Assembly (NCBI RefSeq): GCF_018139145.2
Contig: NC_059475.1
Location: 15,690,937 to 15,754,936 of the forward strand
Source: Gymnogyps californianus
Lineage: Eukaryota > Chordata > Aves > Accipitriformes > Cathartidae
Reading direction: 5' to 3'
DNA length: 64,000 bases
Shown: positions 1 to 14,489 of the stretch, one piece after another
Layout of the letters: each line of letters opens with the position of its first letter
How positions within the stretch are numbered: position 1 is the stretch's first letter
The notes under the pieces: model-generated
Seen by the model: only the letters and a program-made list of their open reading frames with translations
What the model was told of the DNA's origin: nothing
The model's database searches: none
Translations under genes and position numbers: made by a program

Positions 1-3000
1 AAAAGAGAACTGCAGTTTCAAACAACAAAGTCTAATAAACTTAAAAAAAACCCACAAACAAAAAACTGCAGCAGTTTTTAATCTGTATCTGTTTCTGATC
101 TAATTCACAATAAAGCCATACAAATGCTAATGCAAGCAAAATGCAGAGAGCAGCTGGAACAACCAGTGGGGTTGAGGTGGAACTCAATTGTCTGTAGTCT
201 AACAGCCACCGCTAGCCTGAAGCACTCAAGAAACTCCAGCCAGATACTTCCTGGAATAAGTTGATCTTGAAGAGTTTGCTCATGTCCAACCCAGGGTCAT
301 TGCACACAGAGGATAAAGCCTTCTGACCAGTTACATTTTACATCCAGAGCTTTTACAATGCTTATAGAAACCTTTAATCCACCCAGGAGTCCAGAAAAAA
401 AGCAGAATGCACTAGTTTTTCTGAAAATCACAATTTATTCATATTTGAAACAGTGATTAACCACTTAACTAGTATGTGGGTTATTTATTATTAGCTCACA
501 AAGTTAGCTGAGCATCTAATTTCATTAGAGCATATCAGACAGTAGTCAAATTAGACTGTCTCAGAAAAGGGGTCAAATCTGTAACATGCAGAGCTAGGGA
601 CTGTCAGGTCTTTTCCTTTTAGCACTTTTTTTTGCTCAAATCAGCTTGTTTAAGCAGTATAGCATAAACTTAGAAGGGATAATATACGGAACCCATAATT
701 GCCACTTGAATTGCATTTAAACCTAGTTATTTCAGCTAAAATATTGGTTTAATGAACACTGATCAGTTCAAAAGGATAAATTCTACATAATTGAGGATTA
801 GCCATACCATGGGAATTGATTAGAGCAGGAAGCTATAAAGCCACAAAACCTGGAATGAGATTCAGGAGCATGTATAATACCTTAAATTTAAAAAGGTTCT
901 TCTATTCTAACATCTCAGACAAGTTCTATCACATAAAGATACTTCCGGGCAACTGCACAAGACCTGCTGACAAACCTGTGCAATTGTATCTAGTACATGT
1001 ATTCTTTAAGCAATTACACAATAACAAAACAAAAAAAATCAGACAAGGAAACAAGAAGTTAACATACCAAGTGAAAGGTAAACACCTTCAACTAACTGCT
1101 GGTCAGCACTCCACACGAAACTCAATCATTTCAAATCAAGAAGCTGGCTATACAAATGTTAAATTTTCTCTATTTAGGAACTCTTTTTAAAGAAGTTCAG
1201 TAATACTACAAATAAGTACTCAAAGCACTTCGCAACCCTAAGCACAGTATAAAAGCACTACACAAGTGGATTACTTAAAATCAAGTCACACCAGTGATGC
1301 AACATTCCCACTTTATGCCACTACGTGACACTTTTGAATTCTTTACAGCAAAATTTGCAGGTTATTCTGCTGTTAAGTTCAAAGAAGTTTAGGGAACTAC
1401 AAGGCATTTGTACACATGCAAGCTTAGCCAGGGTAAACAATAAATTCTAATGTAATGAGCAAAGAAAAAAAAAAAGGTTTATTTGGTTACTCATAGTTGA
1501 CCTCAGGGTCACATTTGGCTAAGGAGAGAAACCTAATGTTATTACAAATATGTATTGCTGGAAATTACCTCCTGGTGGAAAATTAAGAACATTAAATACC
1601 TCCTTGCTTTTTTAGTTGAATTTCAATACTAATGTTTGATCACTTTTTGGAAGATAATTTCAGGAGGACAAGCTTTGACAGACTAAGAAATCTATTTAAA
1701 ATCCACTGGATTCAGATGATTAGGGTTTTGAGCAACAAGTAGGATTTGAATTTCTTTAACTTCCAGATGAGCAAATCTAAGAGGTGCAGAAGCTATCAGT
1801 CAAACAGGAAATAACTTGTAAGAAAGGACTTCAGGCCAAACTAGATAAATAGTTCATATCAGTACAGCCTGCAAAAATGGAAGTGGTCTGCAAATACAAC
1901 TGCTCTTAATAAAAAACAAACCCAAAACCCAGTAAATTACCAAAAGTCAAGTTAAATTAAATCCCACGAGTATATAAAGCCACAAGACTCTTCAGCTCCG
2001 TGGAGAGGAAAGGTAGAGAAGACAACACCTAAAATAGGACAAAATTTTATTTTGCCTCTGCTTTCAGAAAGGAGAGTGACAAACACTGAAGTATTTAAAG
2101 GGGAATACTGAATACATAGCTACTTCATCAAATATGAAGCAAAACTCAAAGCAATCTATTGATTCAAGGGATTAAATATAATACGATAGAATCAAAATAT
2201 ATGACTAGAAATTTTTACTAATAGTTTTGTTTAAAGGGGCAGTGAGACTGAGTTATTCAGGGGAAAAAAATGATCCAGACTAGTTAGGATGCAAGACTTC
2301 AGAATATACTTTGAAGGAAATATATACCTGGAGGTAAATGGGATAAAATACAAGAGAACTGCCAAAAATAGAGGCTACATAACTCAGCTTCCTACTATAC
2401 CAGACAGAAAGTTATTTAAACTAGAAAATAAAGTAGTAGCACAGGATGGGCAAAAGACAAAGCAAAAGCCACAGGTTATGTTGAAAGGACATCCATTTGA
2501 GAGACTTGTCTTTAAATCTATTTATTATCTGTTTTAATAACTCAGCACAAGCAGCAGAAATAACCCTGCTGATAATTTACGGTCTTGTATCAGGTAACTT
2601 TATAATACAGACTAGAACTGGAGTATTATGCCAAAACTAGTTAACTACAGACTGGAGGAACACAAGTGGAAAGTAAATCTCAAACCTTCACAATTGGGCT
2701 TTCACTGCAGGAGTCTGCTATAAACTAAGAACCTGTTTGAAAAAGATGGTGGCTTAAGAAAATCTGATACATTAATTGACTACAGGATCAGTATGTGCTG
2801 TTGTGATGCCATCATGAATAAAGCCAATGCAATAGAAGTGTATCAAGCAGGATGCCCCTACCTGTAAGGATGGTTTATTCATGGCACTGTACAAGGCACA
2901 TGGTACACTGTGCTCTAACGTAGAGTACTAAAATTGTCATAAGCCATCTTCAAAAAAAAAAAAAAGGTGACAGAAAAGAGAAGCTATCACACAGAGCTTG

Positions 3001-5242
3001 CAAAGAAAGCTGACAGAAAGTCACTGTGTCTTATAACATGTTGAGGTAAACGTCAAAATGGTTCTTTATCTTAAATACCTGCTGTTCCATCTTGTTAAGA
3101 ACGTTTGCTAAGAGCTGGTTATGAATGCATTTCTGCTGAAAATCAGATGACAGATGAGTACAGTGAGGGTCTGGAACAGCCTTTAAATCAAAAGTAGCAG
3201 GAGGAAAAGACCACATGTGAAAGCAGATCTTGAGCATTTTATGAATCAGTTAACACGTGACCTGCAAAGAGCATGGGATTGGACCCGATGAACAGGAAAG
3301 ACCCTTTTAAATCCTGCACTCTTGAAAAAAACTGGAATTTATAAAAACAGATTTCATTCAGCAACAGTCAAATATTACTTTCTACAGACAACACCTCAGA
3401 AGCACTGATCCACTACAGTCTAGCTATTCCAGCCAATAGTTACATTACAACCAACCAAACATCACTGGAAAACTGACAAATACATCACTAGATAACATGA
3501 CAAACTGAAGCAGCAAACTGCTGTAAAGCCCAAACTTACATGTCTCTCCAAACACTAGGAAATAACTAAGCTCACATATCGGGGGGGGGGAAGAAGTTAG
3601 ACCCAAGATCTTCACACATGTAATGTTAAAAATGTGATCCCTTAAAAACAGAAGTAAAGGGGTTTTGGGGGATTTAGGGGTTTTTTTTGGTCCTTCTCCA
3701 CTGGCCACCTATTAAACTTTTGCCAGAATACCAACAACTAGCCCAGAAAAAACAGGAAATCCTTCAAATGAGGGGCCAAAAATTTCACTTCCATGGAAAT
3801 TTAGACAGCCCTTTAAGCCAAAGTCTAGTAAATACTCCTTTTTCTGAGAAAAAAACTCCCCCAGCTCGGGGGGGAGGGAAGAATTAAGGAGCAATTTGGA
3901 AAAACCCTTGACTGATAACAGTTGTTTCTTATGGCATGTCCCTAGCCTATTAAAACACCTAGAAAGACAATACCTAAGATTCAGAACAGCTGCAATCCAA
4001 AGTCTCCAAGGCAAACAAATCTTTTACTCCCCCCCCTCTAACCAGTTTCTACAAATACGATTTTTCCTGCCATTACCACCCTTGCCAGGGTGTTGACTTT
4101 TCCACTGAAAACTTCTCCTTCAGTCTTTGTACTCTCTCTACCAAAACCAAAACAAAACCCCAGAAGTATTCATATTCACTTTCTAGTGAGGTGACTAATA
4201 TTTTAAAACATAATTTCTTGTTTTATGATGGAATTATCACAGAAAGAATTTTAAAAGATAGGAAAAGTTAAATAATCTACAGTCATTTACTGGATCTGGA
4301 AAAGAGCAGGATGCACTTATGGGGGCATAATCAACCAGATGAGATTGCTACAGCATTGATCATCTACAGTACAGTTTAGTTTTGATACAAACTGCACGTG
4401 CTCAACATCCAAAAAGATGAGTGTCATAACTAAAGCCTCCATTGACATTTTTGTCTTGCAAGTTTGATGAAAGTGATCCTGATCCTAGAGCAGAAATCAC
4501 CCTTTTGCCCTGCCTGATAAAAGTAACATCACACAAAGATGGTTTTCCTTCTTCCAGAACAGAAGTACAGGGTTTCTGACCCAACAGGCATCCCACCTTC
4601 CAGGACAGTATAACCAAAAGGTTCCATTACGATCTCTCTAGCATTCCTGCACAGAAGGAGAGCTTTCTACCTATGAAAGAGAATTATAGTGGTCCTGTGA
4701 AAGACTGCAAGTGATACTGGGAGAGCAGAAAAGAGTTTTGACTATGCCACCTTTCTATTCTACCTTTTTTTTTGGGGGGGGGAAGCTGACAGGTTCAAAT
4801 ATAAGGCAAAAAATGTTTTTTTTTTCAAAATCTGAGATAAAGGCTGCTCAAGATGAAGCTTTCAGTGTCTAACTCGTCATCTTTTTATTTTGTAGTATCA
4901 TGTGAATTGCTCATTAATTTGAATATTTATCAATATGATTTAAATACTTAATTGTTCTAAAGATTATTTCCATTTCTTTTTGTAGTGTGTTGAAAAACAG
5001 CAATTTCCTCAGTAAATGTGGAAAGATTACACAAGGCCAGAGTTATTTTGGGATTTAGTTCAGTAGTAACATTCAATTTTCTGAATATCACTAATACATA
5101 CATATGCTAGTAACATCACATTATTTGGGCACTGCTCAAGCCAAGTAATATTTAACAAACAAATCCAGACCTTAAAGTGTCTTTAAATACTGTGATTAAT
5201 CTTTACTATTACACTGCAATTTAAACATACTGATTCACATAC
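1..5242 (-). other. PIK3C2A: PIK3C2A intron after first coding exon (partial)
   Basis: This is intron sequence on the gene's strand, running off the left edge. It begins at the GT donor at 5242-5241 (CACAG|GTATGT). I looked for the next PIK3C2A coding exon in all minus-strand open frames and found no match. The region is AT-rich with homopolymer runs, for example a G run near 3580 and a G/T-rich patch at 3657-3690. No gene or recognisable transposon was identified. Confidence 0.75.
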
Positions 5243-6331
5243 CTGTGATGTTTGGCCCTGTAACTTTGCAAGTTGAGTTGTTCGCATGTTTAAGGACTGG
5301 CTCCTTGTAACTGTTGCTCCAGAAGATTTCCCATTAACTTTTCTTTCCAGATGACAAGTTACTAACAGCTTTTCTTCTAACAGCACAGCATCCCATGGAT
5401 CTTCAGCAGTCATACTTGAAGCCCTCTCTCCATCATTCTCTGCCTTATTTAAAGTCTCCGCACTATCCACTTTTGGTTTACTTAGGGGATCCAAATCTAG
5501 CCAATCAAATTTACTAACATCCCTGCAACTTTCCGAGGCTGGTAGGTTAGAAACTGCAGACTTTATAGCAGTCATTTCTAAGTTTGTGCTTGACTTCCCA
5601 TTTTTCAGGAATTCTGAGGTGCTTGCAATTTTGTCAAATACTTTTGCCATTTCTGGTGTAAGTACTGGAGGATATATAGGTAGGCTTCCTTGTGGATGGA
5701 AAGGTGTAGTAGCTGCCAATGGGTATGAAATGTATTGTGACTGTCTTGGAAGACCAAGATAAATAGGTTCTCTAGAGCGATAGGACGACATACTTGGATG
5801 GAATCCATTCTGAAATACACCAGCCTGTTTTGTGTAGGAAGCTGAGGGGTAAATAGGAGGTAAAGTGCATGTCACAGGTGCTGGTATCCCAGGCGTCCAC
5901 TGTCTTCTCTGACCCATAGGCCCCAGATAAAATTGCGAAGACATAGATGGGCTCAAAATAGGACTTACTGGTAATGTAGATACTTTACTAGATTCAAAAC
6001 TGTCATCCAGCAGCAGTTTCTCTAGTTCAGCATGAGTAAGCTTCTCTATGTCAATGGTACTCAGTTTATCTTCCATGCTCTTGGCATCAGACTCTGGAAA
6101 CACCATGAGATCATGGTCCTGTTTGTTATGAGTCTGTGCTTTTTGTCTCGTGCTGCTTAAAGAATGAAAAGTTTGTTTATTACCAGCTACACCTCTTTCT
6201 TTCTGCATCTTAGCTAATGCCTCAGCTTCCATCTGCAATGCCTCCTCTTTGTCCACATCTTTTGGCCTTGTGGTTGCCAAAGAAAGTGATGAGCGCTGTT
6301 TAAATCCATTGCTACTGGATATCTGGGCCAT
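5243..6331 (-). CDS. PIK3C2A: PIK3C2A first coding exon (N-terminal 363 codons)
   Basis: This exon encodes the N-terminus of phosphatidylinositol 4-phosphate 3-kinase C2 domain-containing subunit alpha. The enzyme makes PI(3,4)P2 and PI3P at clathrin-coated pits and endosomes. The translation begins MAQISSS and contains landmarks I know from the vertebrate protein: [20 protein letters not shown], an acidic LLLDDSFE patch, [47 protein letters not shown] and [17 protein letters not shown]. In mammals this disordered segment binds clathrin; the catalytic, PX and C2 domains are encoded further left. I chose the ATG at 6331 because it matches the known MAQ start and has G at -3 and +4. An in-frame ATG seven codons upstream (6352) has a poorer context. 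The exon ends in phase 0 at the donor after 5243. The 363 codons are open with no frameshift. Confidence 0.96.
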
Positions 6332-6417
6332 ACCGCAAGAGCAGGTGTCCATTTAAAGAAGCAACACTTCCCGTGTACTGGTTGTCCACCCTTGGCTTCG
6401 GAATAGATTTAGCAGAT
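6332..6417 (-). other. PIK3C2A: PIK3C2A 5' UTR part of first coding exon
   Basis: On the minus strand a pyrimidine-rich tract ending TTTCCTTTTCAG gives a strong 3' splice site, so the exon starts at 6417. The 86 bases up to the MAQ start contain a stop codon at 6411-6409 (TAA) in the frame continuing from the candidate first exon. They also contain an in-frame alternative ATG at 6352 that would add MDTCSCG. The splice site is inferred from consensus only. Confidence 0.8.
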
Positions 6418-9400
6418 CTGAAAAGGAAATTAAACATTAGAAACGCATAAAAGAAATCATATGTGGAGAACTACTAAGTCACACATCACCAACTGAGAAG
6501 GTTGCATATGTCCTTCAGAAACCCAGGACATTAAAATTTTAAGAGACCGATTTTTTGGGGGTGGGTCAAACTTAAAGAGAGAAGCCACACAATTAAATTC
6601 ACAGCCTTTGAATTATGGGAGACCCATTTATTTTTCTTACTAATACTTACCAGTAGGTAGATAAGTACTTGGTTCCTTTGTGCACCACTAAACCTAGGAC
6701 ACAGAAAAGCTACATTCAGGTGCATAACTGTTTTCAGATTTGAGCAATTCTGCACACTTAGCCAGGTTCAGTCTGAGAAGCAGAAATCATTCTAAAGACT
6801 ATACAAATATCTAGCACTGATAAAGCACATTATCAAGAGGACTTCCAGTTTACTTCAATATATTACAAAAACGATAGACCTATCAAACTGCTGTACCATG
6901 ATTATGATGGTCATAATGATGCTGAAGAACCTCCCTTCCTTTGGAAAACATCATTGTACTTTACCCTCTTAAGAAAAATAATGCTTATGAAATGCTGTTT
7001 CTTGGACAAGCAAAATAAGCTATTAAGTACAGCTGCTCATTAAGTAATCCCTTTAACAGTGCCTTAAAGGAAGTGTCATTCATTACTAGGTAAGGGAAGA
7101 AGCTCTGAAAGGTCACTTTTGCTTAAGGCCACCACCAAGAAAATGACATCTTACATTGCCCCAGTTCCAATCTTGTGCTCAGTACTATTATACAACTTCC
7201 CGTATTCACCACAATATCTATGCCTCTTTATTAAAATAATCTTACAAGAGATTACCACAAGAACTACGTTATTTTTCAATATTATTTCTACTTTATTCTA
7301 CAGCTTTTACACACAGCCAGGTTAAAGTTGAGTTCAGGAGATAAAATGTCTTCCAGCAACAGCTAGTATGCATATGAAGAAGCAAGATAAAAATAATGAA
7401 TAATGAGTTTCTGCTAGGAGGGTTACATAAACAGCAATCCTCATTAAAACACAGTTTCTCTGAACTAGATGAGCCCTTTAGATGTAAATCGTCATGGGTT
7501 CAAGTCATGCAACAATCTACAAATTAAAAGAGTTCTCTGCAGCAAATAATGTAGATAACGCAAAAGTCTGTCTTTATGTTCCCTTGCTATTCATACCCAT
7601 TAGAAGGGGGTTTTTGGTTTTTTTCTTCCTCCTTGAATCTGACCAGAGATATGTGCTTTAAACAGACTCTACTTCTGTGGACTCGCCACACAGACAGCAA
7701 GATTCTTAACAGATTTCTAACAGATTCTTTAAATTCTTTAAGCCTCTGGCCAAGCTTTTGTTTTATCTACTTCGTTTCAGTGGCTTATATTGTGAAGTAC
7801 AGACATTTTTATAAGAGGTTCTATACATTTCAACTAAGTCTGAAAACATAAATTCAGGTGAAACCCTTCACAAAGCAAGACTAAACCAGAACTGATGTTA
7901 CAGGTACCAAGACAAGATTTAAATGAAAGTGGGTCTCTTCAGAAGGACTAAAACAGTGACAGACTAACAAAATTATAAAACCCTGAAAACCACCAACTAG
8001 AGTCCTGGGGAATAAAGTCTTAAGCAAGAGCTTTGGAGGTTACTAGTATGTATCCATTCCACGAGATAATTATATTCAACACAGATGAAGTCTACAGAAA
8101 AAAGCAGACACCAGATCCTTTTCCATACAAGATATTAAGCTGCAGAGTTTGACACTGATTAAAGCCACAATTTTTGCTTTAGGAAGAAGTCCTGTCCTGT
8201 CTACTGCCTATTTGCACAGTTGAGTGTTGAAGCCGATCAGGGAATGGATTAAAAAAAACCCAAACCCCAAACTTCTTTGCTGGGTTCCTATATAGACAGA
8301 GCAGGTCCCTGGTCCCATTTACAGCACAGCTGTGGCCTTCAGTGCCATTCGGTTATTTACTATCCTCCTGTTCACAGGACAGTCATTCTCAACCTCCTCC
8401 TAAAGATGTAGTGAGCATTTTGCAGATGGTCTAAGCCATCTGTGGCTAGTAGCCACAGATAACACCCTAATGAGAAGTCTAATATACTTTACACCAACTG
8501 CTCAGACTGCATAGATATCCAAGCAGGCTTTAATCTCTTTATTAATTATGGCTGGTTAAAATTGCTATATCATATTTTCAGATGCAAGAACACCATGACT
8601 TATGAAGTCCTCTCAATAATTCCTACTTGGCTTTTCCAAGAAGCAGCAGCATGAGGTAAGTGCAGTTTTCACAGCCTTGCTGTTGCCTAAGGTTTCTAAA
8701 TAGCAGCAGGATTTTTTTCCTGAATTTTATTCAAAAAACTAAGATAGGATCATACTTTCTGAGACTATTCAGAACTATTTGGGCTACAACTTTGAAGAAG
8801 ATTATCAATGCATTCTGATGCTGCTTGATAATTACAGCAGCAAGTGATTTTTCTGAAGGAAAACGTATCAAGATTATATGGTCTTCAAAGTAACTATATA
8901 TAACAACTCTGGCTCCTTAAAAAAGTAGGAAGCCTTATTTTTCTGCTGAAATTGACAGCTTTGATCTCCGTACTCGCCAAGCAGTCTCCTACTCACAAGA
9001 AGTCACTGTTCCACAAAGTCACGACTGCAGATAAACATACATTCCTTAGCACTAAGAAACATGGTGCACAGCAACTGCAGCACATTCATTTGTAACATCT
9101 AGAGAATCCCAATCACTCAATAGTTGCTTGTTTATTTTACTATTTCACATTACAGTGCTGTATTTTTGTCACTGTATGATTGCACACTTGCACTGACAAA
9201 TCCAGTGACTTCTAGTATTCAAGACAGAAGAATATTATTAATATTAGTGGTTATCTGAAAAGTTGAATTTTATTTTTATATTTGCAAGACAGTCTCATCA
9301 GCATACATACACTTAATTTGGTCACTATATTTAAGTTCTGTCCTTGGGAAACTTCTAAAATCAAATCAGTGTATAAATTTCCGTCAAATTTTATAAGCAG

Positions 9401-12386
9401 ACTGCAGTTTTCAAACAGTTTGAAGTTAAAAACTGATTTAAAAATCTGACAAATTTGCAATAGTTTTAGCAAAACTTTATACTGCATGCCAGTTCTAAGC
9501 AGCAAATTCACATGATAAAACATCAGAAGAAAAGCTCCCTAGGCGTAAGCATGATTAAAATAAAGATAGACCTTGTTTTAAATGCTAACTACACCGCATC
9601 AGTTAACATTTTCACATAAGTTTAGCTTCACTTTGAACTTCTGACTTTGTAGCCATCTAAGTTCAAAGGCGGAGAGCGAGCAGAATTTAAACTTCTCCAA
9701 CATTTACAAAGAGAAGGGCAAATTCCATTTGGACCATCTATCAGCAGGGAACTCCTCTCAAACGCTCAGAAGAATATATTTCAATTCAAATCCCAGAAAC
9801 AGGAAAACCAGATACCTGAACCATTACTGACCATACCAAGTTTGCAACAACTGGAAGTCATCAGAAGACCTAGAAGTAATCCTTAAAGTCAGGATTGTTC
9901 TCTTCTCAACTGCTGCACGCTATTTTAAGTAACAGTAATAATCAGTTTTCAACTGTCAATCTGTTCACCTTCAAGAGCACAACTCTTTCCAAACACTTAA
10001 AGAATGGGTCAAATGCTTCTTTTTTTAATTAAGAAAAGAAACTAGAATCAACTGAAGGGATTATAACAGAAATTTGAAAGTGATAAAACAATCTCCTATA
10101 CCACTTATTTATCCCCTAAATTTGAAATTAAATGGACACATTCATACTTTACATGAAGTCCCCATATTTACACTGCCCTAGCAGTAACTCACCAATACTG
10201 CCTGCTTCATTTAAAAGCAGGTCTGAAAATCTCAACCACCCGATTCATCTACAGCCTTGACAAAAGGTAATCTGTCTCTTACAGTGAGACTTAGTTAACT
10301 TTAAGCAATATTTTCTTTAAGTATTCGACCAGATGTGATCAGACATGAGTCTGCAGACCTCCTTCTTTGGCTCCAGTCTAGCAGAGTTTCCCCAAGAGCA
10401 ACACTTCCTTGGTGGCAATTTTTAATAAATGTGTTTAGAGTCTAAAGTTAATTTGCTCAGTCAAGTACCTGTGTATTGCTACGTAATTTTATTTGAGTAT
10501 TGCTCATTATTCATTATTTCAAAGGAGTAAAATGCTCTGTTAAAAAAAAATTGCAACAACAAAACTTTATTAATATCAAGAACCAAGAAATAGCAAGATA
10601 TTCGACCATCTCCTTCAAATCAAAGCCTCTACATGGAATGGAAATTAATTTCAAATCAGATTTTCACTTACAGAGGCTTACATAAAAACCCCAAAATATA
10701 TTTACATATGCAGTAATCTAGCAAATACATAAAATTGAATCATGAAGAAATTTTTTTCTAATGAGGAATTTACAGGTTTTTGGTAAGAAACTTCGGGAGA
10801 ATCGATACAGGATATTACATCTCTACCAGGACAAAGACTCCCAAAATCTAAATTAGTTTCCTATCTTAGTGAGCAAGGGATGACTCTATTAGAGATAAAT
10901 CCTGTTACCTTAAGCAGAGGTAATCTCACTATCTGCTCATGTACACGTTAACATTCTTCTCTACTTGAGTTGCACAAAATTTTCTTTTCAAAAAAACCCA
11001 AGGCTTTTAGCATTCTATTTATAATTTGTTCTAGTGCTAAACAAGCACAGAACATATTATTTGGCAATTCATTCTTAAGAAATACTTTATAGTTATCACA
11101 AATCAGTGCACATAAATTCCCTAGAGTCCAAGCACTAAATACAGAAGCAATGATAACAAGTCAGACCATTTCCTGCATTCCTTATAAAGTAATGCCCTGA
11201 CATACAGTAGCGAGAGCTTCCTCAAAACAAGTGTAATTTTCACAATAACTCTGTGGTTACTTTGCCATTAATTAAAAAAACATTTGAGGCATTTGCCTAA
11301 CACTGAGTGATAGCTAACTTAAGAATTAACAAATCTTGCCTGCATACCAGAGACGGTAGCAGTTTTATGGGATACCAGGGAAAACTTAGCAAAGTAAGAC
11401 AGCAGTAATATACTATGGAAAGTACTAATCATCTGGAAAGGAATTCATAGCAAGACATTTGCCACAGCAGGAAAACTCCTTAGCAAGAAAAAACACAAGA
11501 ACTTTGATGTTCAAAAGCCCTCTCTGCCAGATGCATTCAGATAGCTACAAACCGAGAAACAACTGAACAGCTACTTCAAGAAGTCGTCATGAGTAAGTCT
11601 GTTATTTTTTAAAATACTGTTAGGTTTAAACTGGAAGGTTTTCAATAATGCGTACATAAGTAGTCCTGAAAGGTTAGTGTTTCAGGTATATAGTTCTATC
11701 ACGCTATCTTTCCACTAAAAACTTAGTAGCTTCTTTAATCCAGTCATCTTAGCAAAATTAGAAAGTGCCCCCCTACAGATGCGATTAACACAGTTAACTG
11801 AAAGACTGAATCCATTTCATTTTGGGTCATATCTACAGAATCTTCAAAGACAATTTCACTAGCTTAAATACAGGTGCAGCTTCTAATTGAGCAAACTCTG
11901 AACCAGCACTCATTTCTGTTTTGCCCAAATCATTCAGCTCATAAATACCTAAGCAGCTGTACCAAGACCAGCAACTGCATCTCTTAACTTCAATTTTGAA
12001 ATTTCATTTACATCTAAAAAGTACAATTCCATCACAAAACCTCTGATCTTGAGAGCTAGGTAAGAACAGGGTGTTTCCAGTACTAGAACAGGAAGCGTCC
12101 GGGAATGCTTCAAGGTCTTTCAATATTGGCAACAAATCCCTTAAAATCCAGCCTCAGCTGTTTCAGTGCTTATAAAAACACTTATGAACTCTTCTACTTA
12201 AATCAATTTCCATCCAGGCCACTGTGCAGAAGACTGTTACTTTTTTTATATATATACATATACTTTATGGCATACTTTCTAACTGTAGAATCTTGAGGTT
12301 TTTGATCAGTGTTCCAAGAGAGACAAAGAGTGGAAGCATCCGTCGTGATGTTCCAGCCAAATCTTAGTGTAGGCAGCTACAGCTAC

Positions 12387-12794
12387 CTACAGATCATATG
12401 TTTTCCATTGCCACAAAGCACTCTTCCCGTTCTTGAACCAGTGGTTTGTACCATCAGCCACTGCAAGCCACTCCACCAGTAGATGTGGATACATGCAGAT
12501 TTGGTACAGTATGTTTGCAAGCTTCTTCGGCATATTTGTGCTGTTATACTCCTCCCCTCTAATTTTGAACCCAATCACAATTTCATTTAAGTCTGTTGAA
12601 GAGATAGGGGTCTTAAAGATAAAAAAATTCCATAAAAGTTTCATAAAAACAAGCAACCTGACACCACCAAGAACACTAGATGTCACAGCTAGAAGAAAAC
12701 AGTAGTATGAGCTCATATTATTGGGCACCACGGATTTATTACCAGGATAATCTTTATAAATGCTTGAATCATGGCAAGAAATCCTTAAAGCCAA
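12387..12794 (-). other. Unrecognised 135-codon open frame in PIK3C2A intron
   Basis: I do not recognise this. It is a 135-codon open frame, long for this AT-rich intron, on the same strand as PIK3C2A. The translation has a hydrophobic segment of about 25 residues near residues 28-55, the string GFKIRGEEYNSTNMPKK with an N-S-T glycosylation-type sequon, and a Trp-rich end. About 90 bases upstream on the same strand another open frame (12885-13136) contains the aromatic, hydrophobic string ISFIIAFFWYLHPEN. A stop at about 12796 lies just upstream of the first ATG in the same frame. It could be a decayed multi-pass membrane gene, a retrocopy or chance. Confidence 0.2.
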
Positions 12795-13431
12795 TCAGCA
12801 GAAGACAGAAATCAACAGGAAACTTGACATTGGTTTCATCAGCTGTAGAACTACTCACCAACTTTTGTATCTCTGTATTTCTCCCTACTTTTTTCTCAGC
12901 TCTCTAACAGCATACCTGCAATTCTGTTCCTGCCCAGTATTTTCTGGATGCAGATACCAGAAAAAAGCAATAATGAAACTGATGGCATCCCAGGCTGTTT
13001 CATTCTGATGCACTTGGCCAAGATTTTTTTTTCCATGCCTTACAGCCAAGCCTATTACCAGCATTGTTTGACAAAGGCTAAGAATTTTAGTTCTGTTGCA
13101 ATGTTTCTCCTTACAGAATAATGTTTTCATATCCACTCCTGTTTCAGAAGTTTGCTTTTAAAAGCTTTTTACTGGGTCTCTTGCTTTTCAGCCACCTCTA
13201 AAGTTGTGCTTTTCTCCATGTCACCCTTACGATTCACACTCTTTTCCACCAATCCCTCTTTTCAAAGGGTACTTGAAAACACTCATGCAATACAAAATAT
13301 TTCACACAGAATCAACATTAGCTACTGTTTAGGATTTGGGGGTTTTTATTTTTTAAGTAATGCCATCGCCCCAAATATTTTGATTCCCCAGCTGAATAAT
13401 TTGAGCAGTAATCCATGATTTGCAAAATAAT

Positions 13432-13570
13432 TTTACTCTGGAATATCACTTTCATGGAACAATTAAGACTGGAAGGGACCTCAGGGGGTCTCTAGTTCCA
13501 TTACCTGCTCAAAGCAGGGTCAGCTATGAGAAGGTGACAAGGATGCTCAGGGCTTTATCCATGCAGCAAT
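13432..13570 (-). mobile_element. CR1 LINE 3'-end fragment
   Basis: The plus strand reads AATTAAGACTGGAAGGGACC TCAGGGGGTCTC, then a 'CTGCTCAAAGCAGGGTCAGCTATG' segment and 'TGCTCAGGGC'. This is the reverse complement of the 3' end of avian CR1 elements, so the element lies on the minus strand. It is 5'-truncated, as is usual for CR1, and diverged. The short terminal octamer repeat typical of CR1 is not clearly preserved. Confidence 0.75.
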
Positions 13571-14489
13571 ATCGCAAACAAAGATTTAGTTATTCATACC
13601 GTGCAGGCCTGATCACAGCAGAGCGTGACAAATTACCTGGAGCATCTATCTATACTAGTACTTTCAATAATCCCAATACCAGTAGTACTAAGCAGAAGGT
13701 AGACAACATTTTAAACTACACAACCAATTCAATCAAAAACACAGAAAGTGTCTAGAGCGCGGGGAGGACAGAGAAAAGAGGAAAGAAATATTTGTGCTGC
13801 CTGCTCTAATTACCCAAATAGAGAAGCCCAAATACCTTCCATATAGTTTTGTAACATTCTACAGCATAGACAGAGGACCATAGTAAAAACCCAAATTTTA
13901 AGTTATATGCCTGAAGTAAGCCCTGCAAATATCCTCCTCGTGTCACAAAGCATTCAAAACGCAGCAAAATGCAGGAAGTTCATGATGCAATGTACAGTGG
14001 CTATTAACGCAGGGAGATGGAAACAACCCTCCCCCACAAAGATCCTACTCTAGTCCCTGTGCAGCAGTGCACAGTATACACCTTCAACAAAACAATCAAA
14101 AACATTAGTACCGTAGGATAGAAAAACCATGTCACCACAGCTCTGTCCCAGATTTAACTCTATATCACTGTATTAGTATCAACCTACCAGTCTAATCAAA
14201 TGCAATTCTGCTACAGTAGCCAAATTATTTCTACCACTTGCTTCAGCAGATGAGTTTCCCCTCAGGCAGGAAACTTGCACAGTTTCAGTTATAACCAGCA
14301 GATACTTCTTAGCCATAAACCTAGTATTTATGCAAGTATTAAGCAGAATTGTTGATTATTAATTGATAGAACAAATGCACTGTTCACATGTACCTTTTTG
14401 TTTTACACATTAGAAAATACTAAATGCTTATTAGATGTATTGATTCAATGATTTTTTTTTCTTTTTTTTAAAACACTACACTGGTAGAA

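Noticed and set aside
3656..3690. GGGGTTTTGGGGG-like patch resembling a ciliate telomere repeat
   Set aside because: It has only three G runs with irregular spacing in an intron, with no repeat array. It is chance homopolymer-rich sequence.
4402..4617. Possible next PIK3C2A coding exon
   Set aside because: The minus-strand translation does not resemble the PIK3C2A segment that follows the first coding exon, and no matching splice sites frame it.
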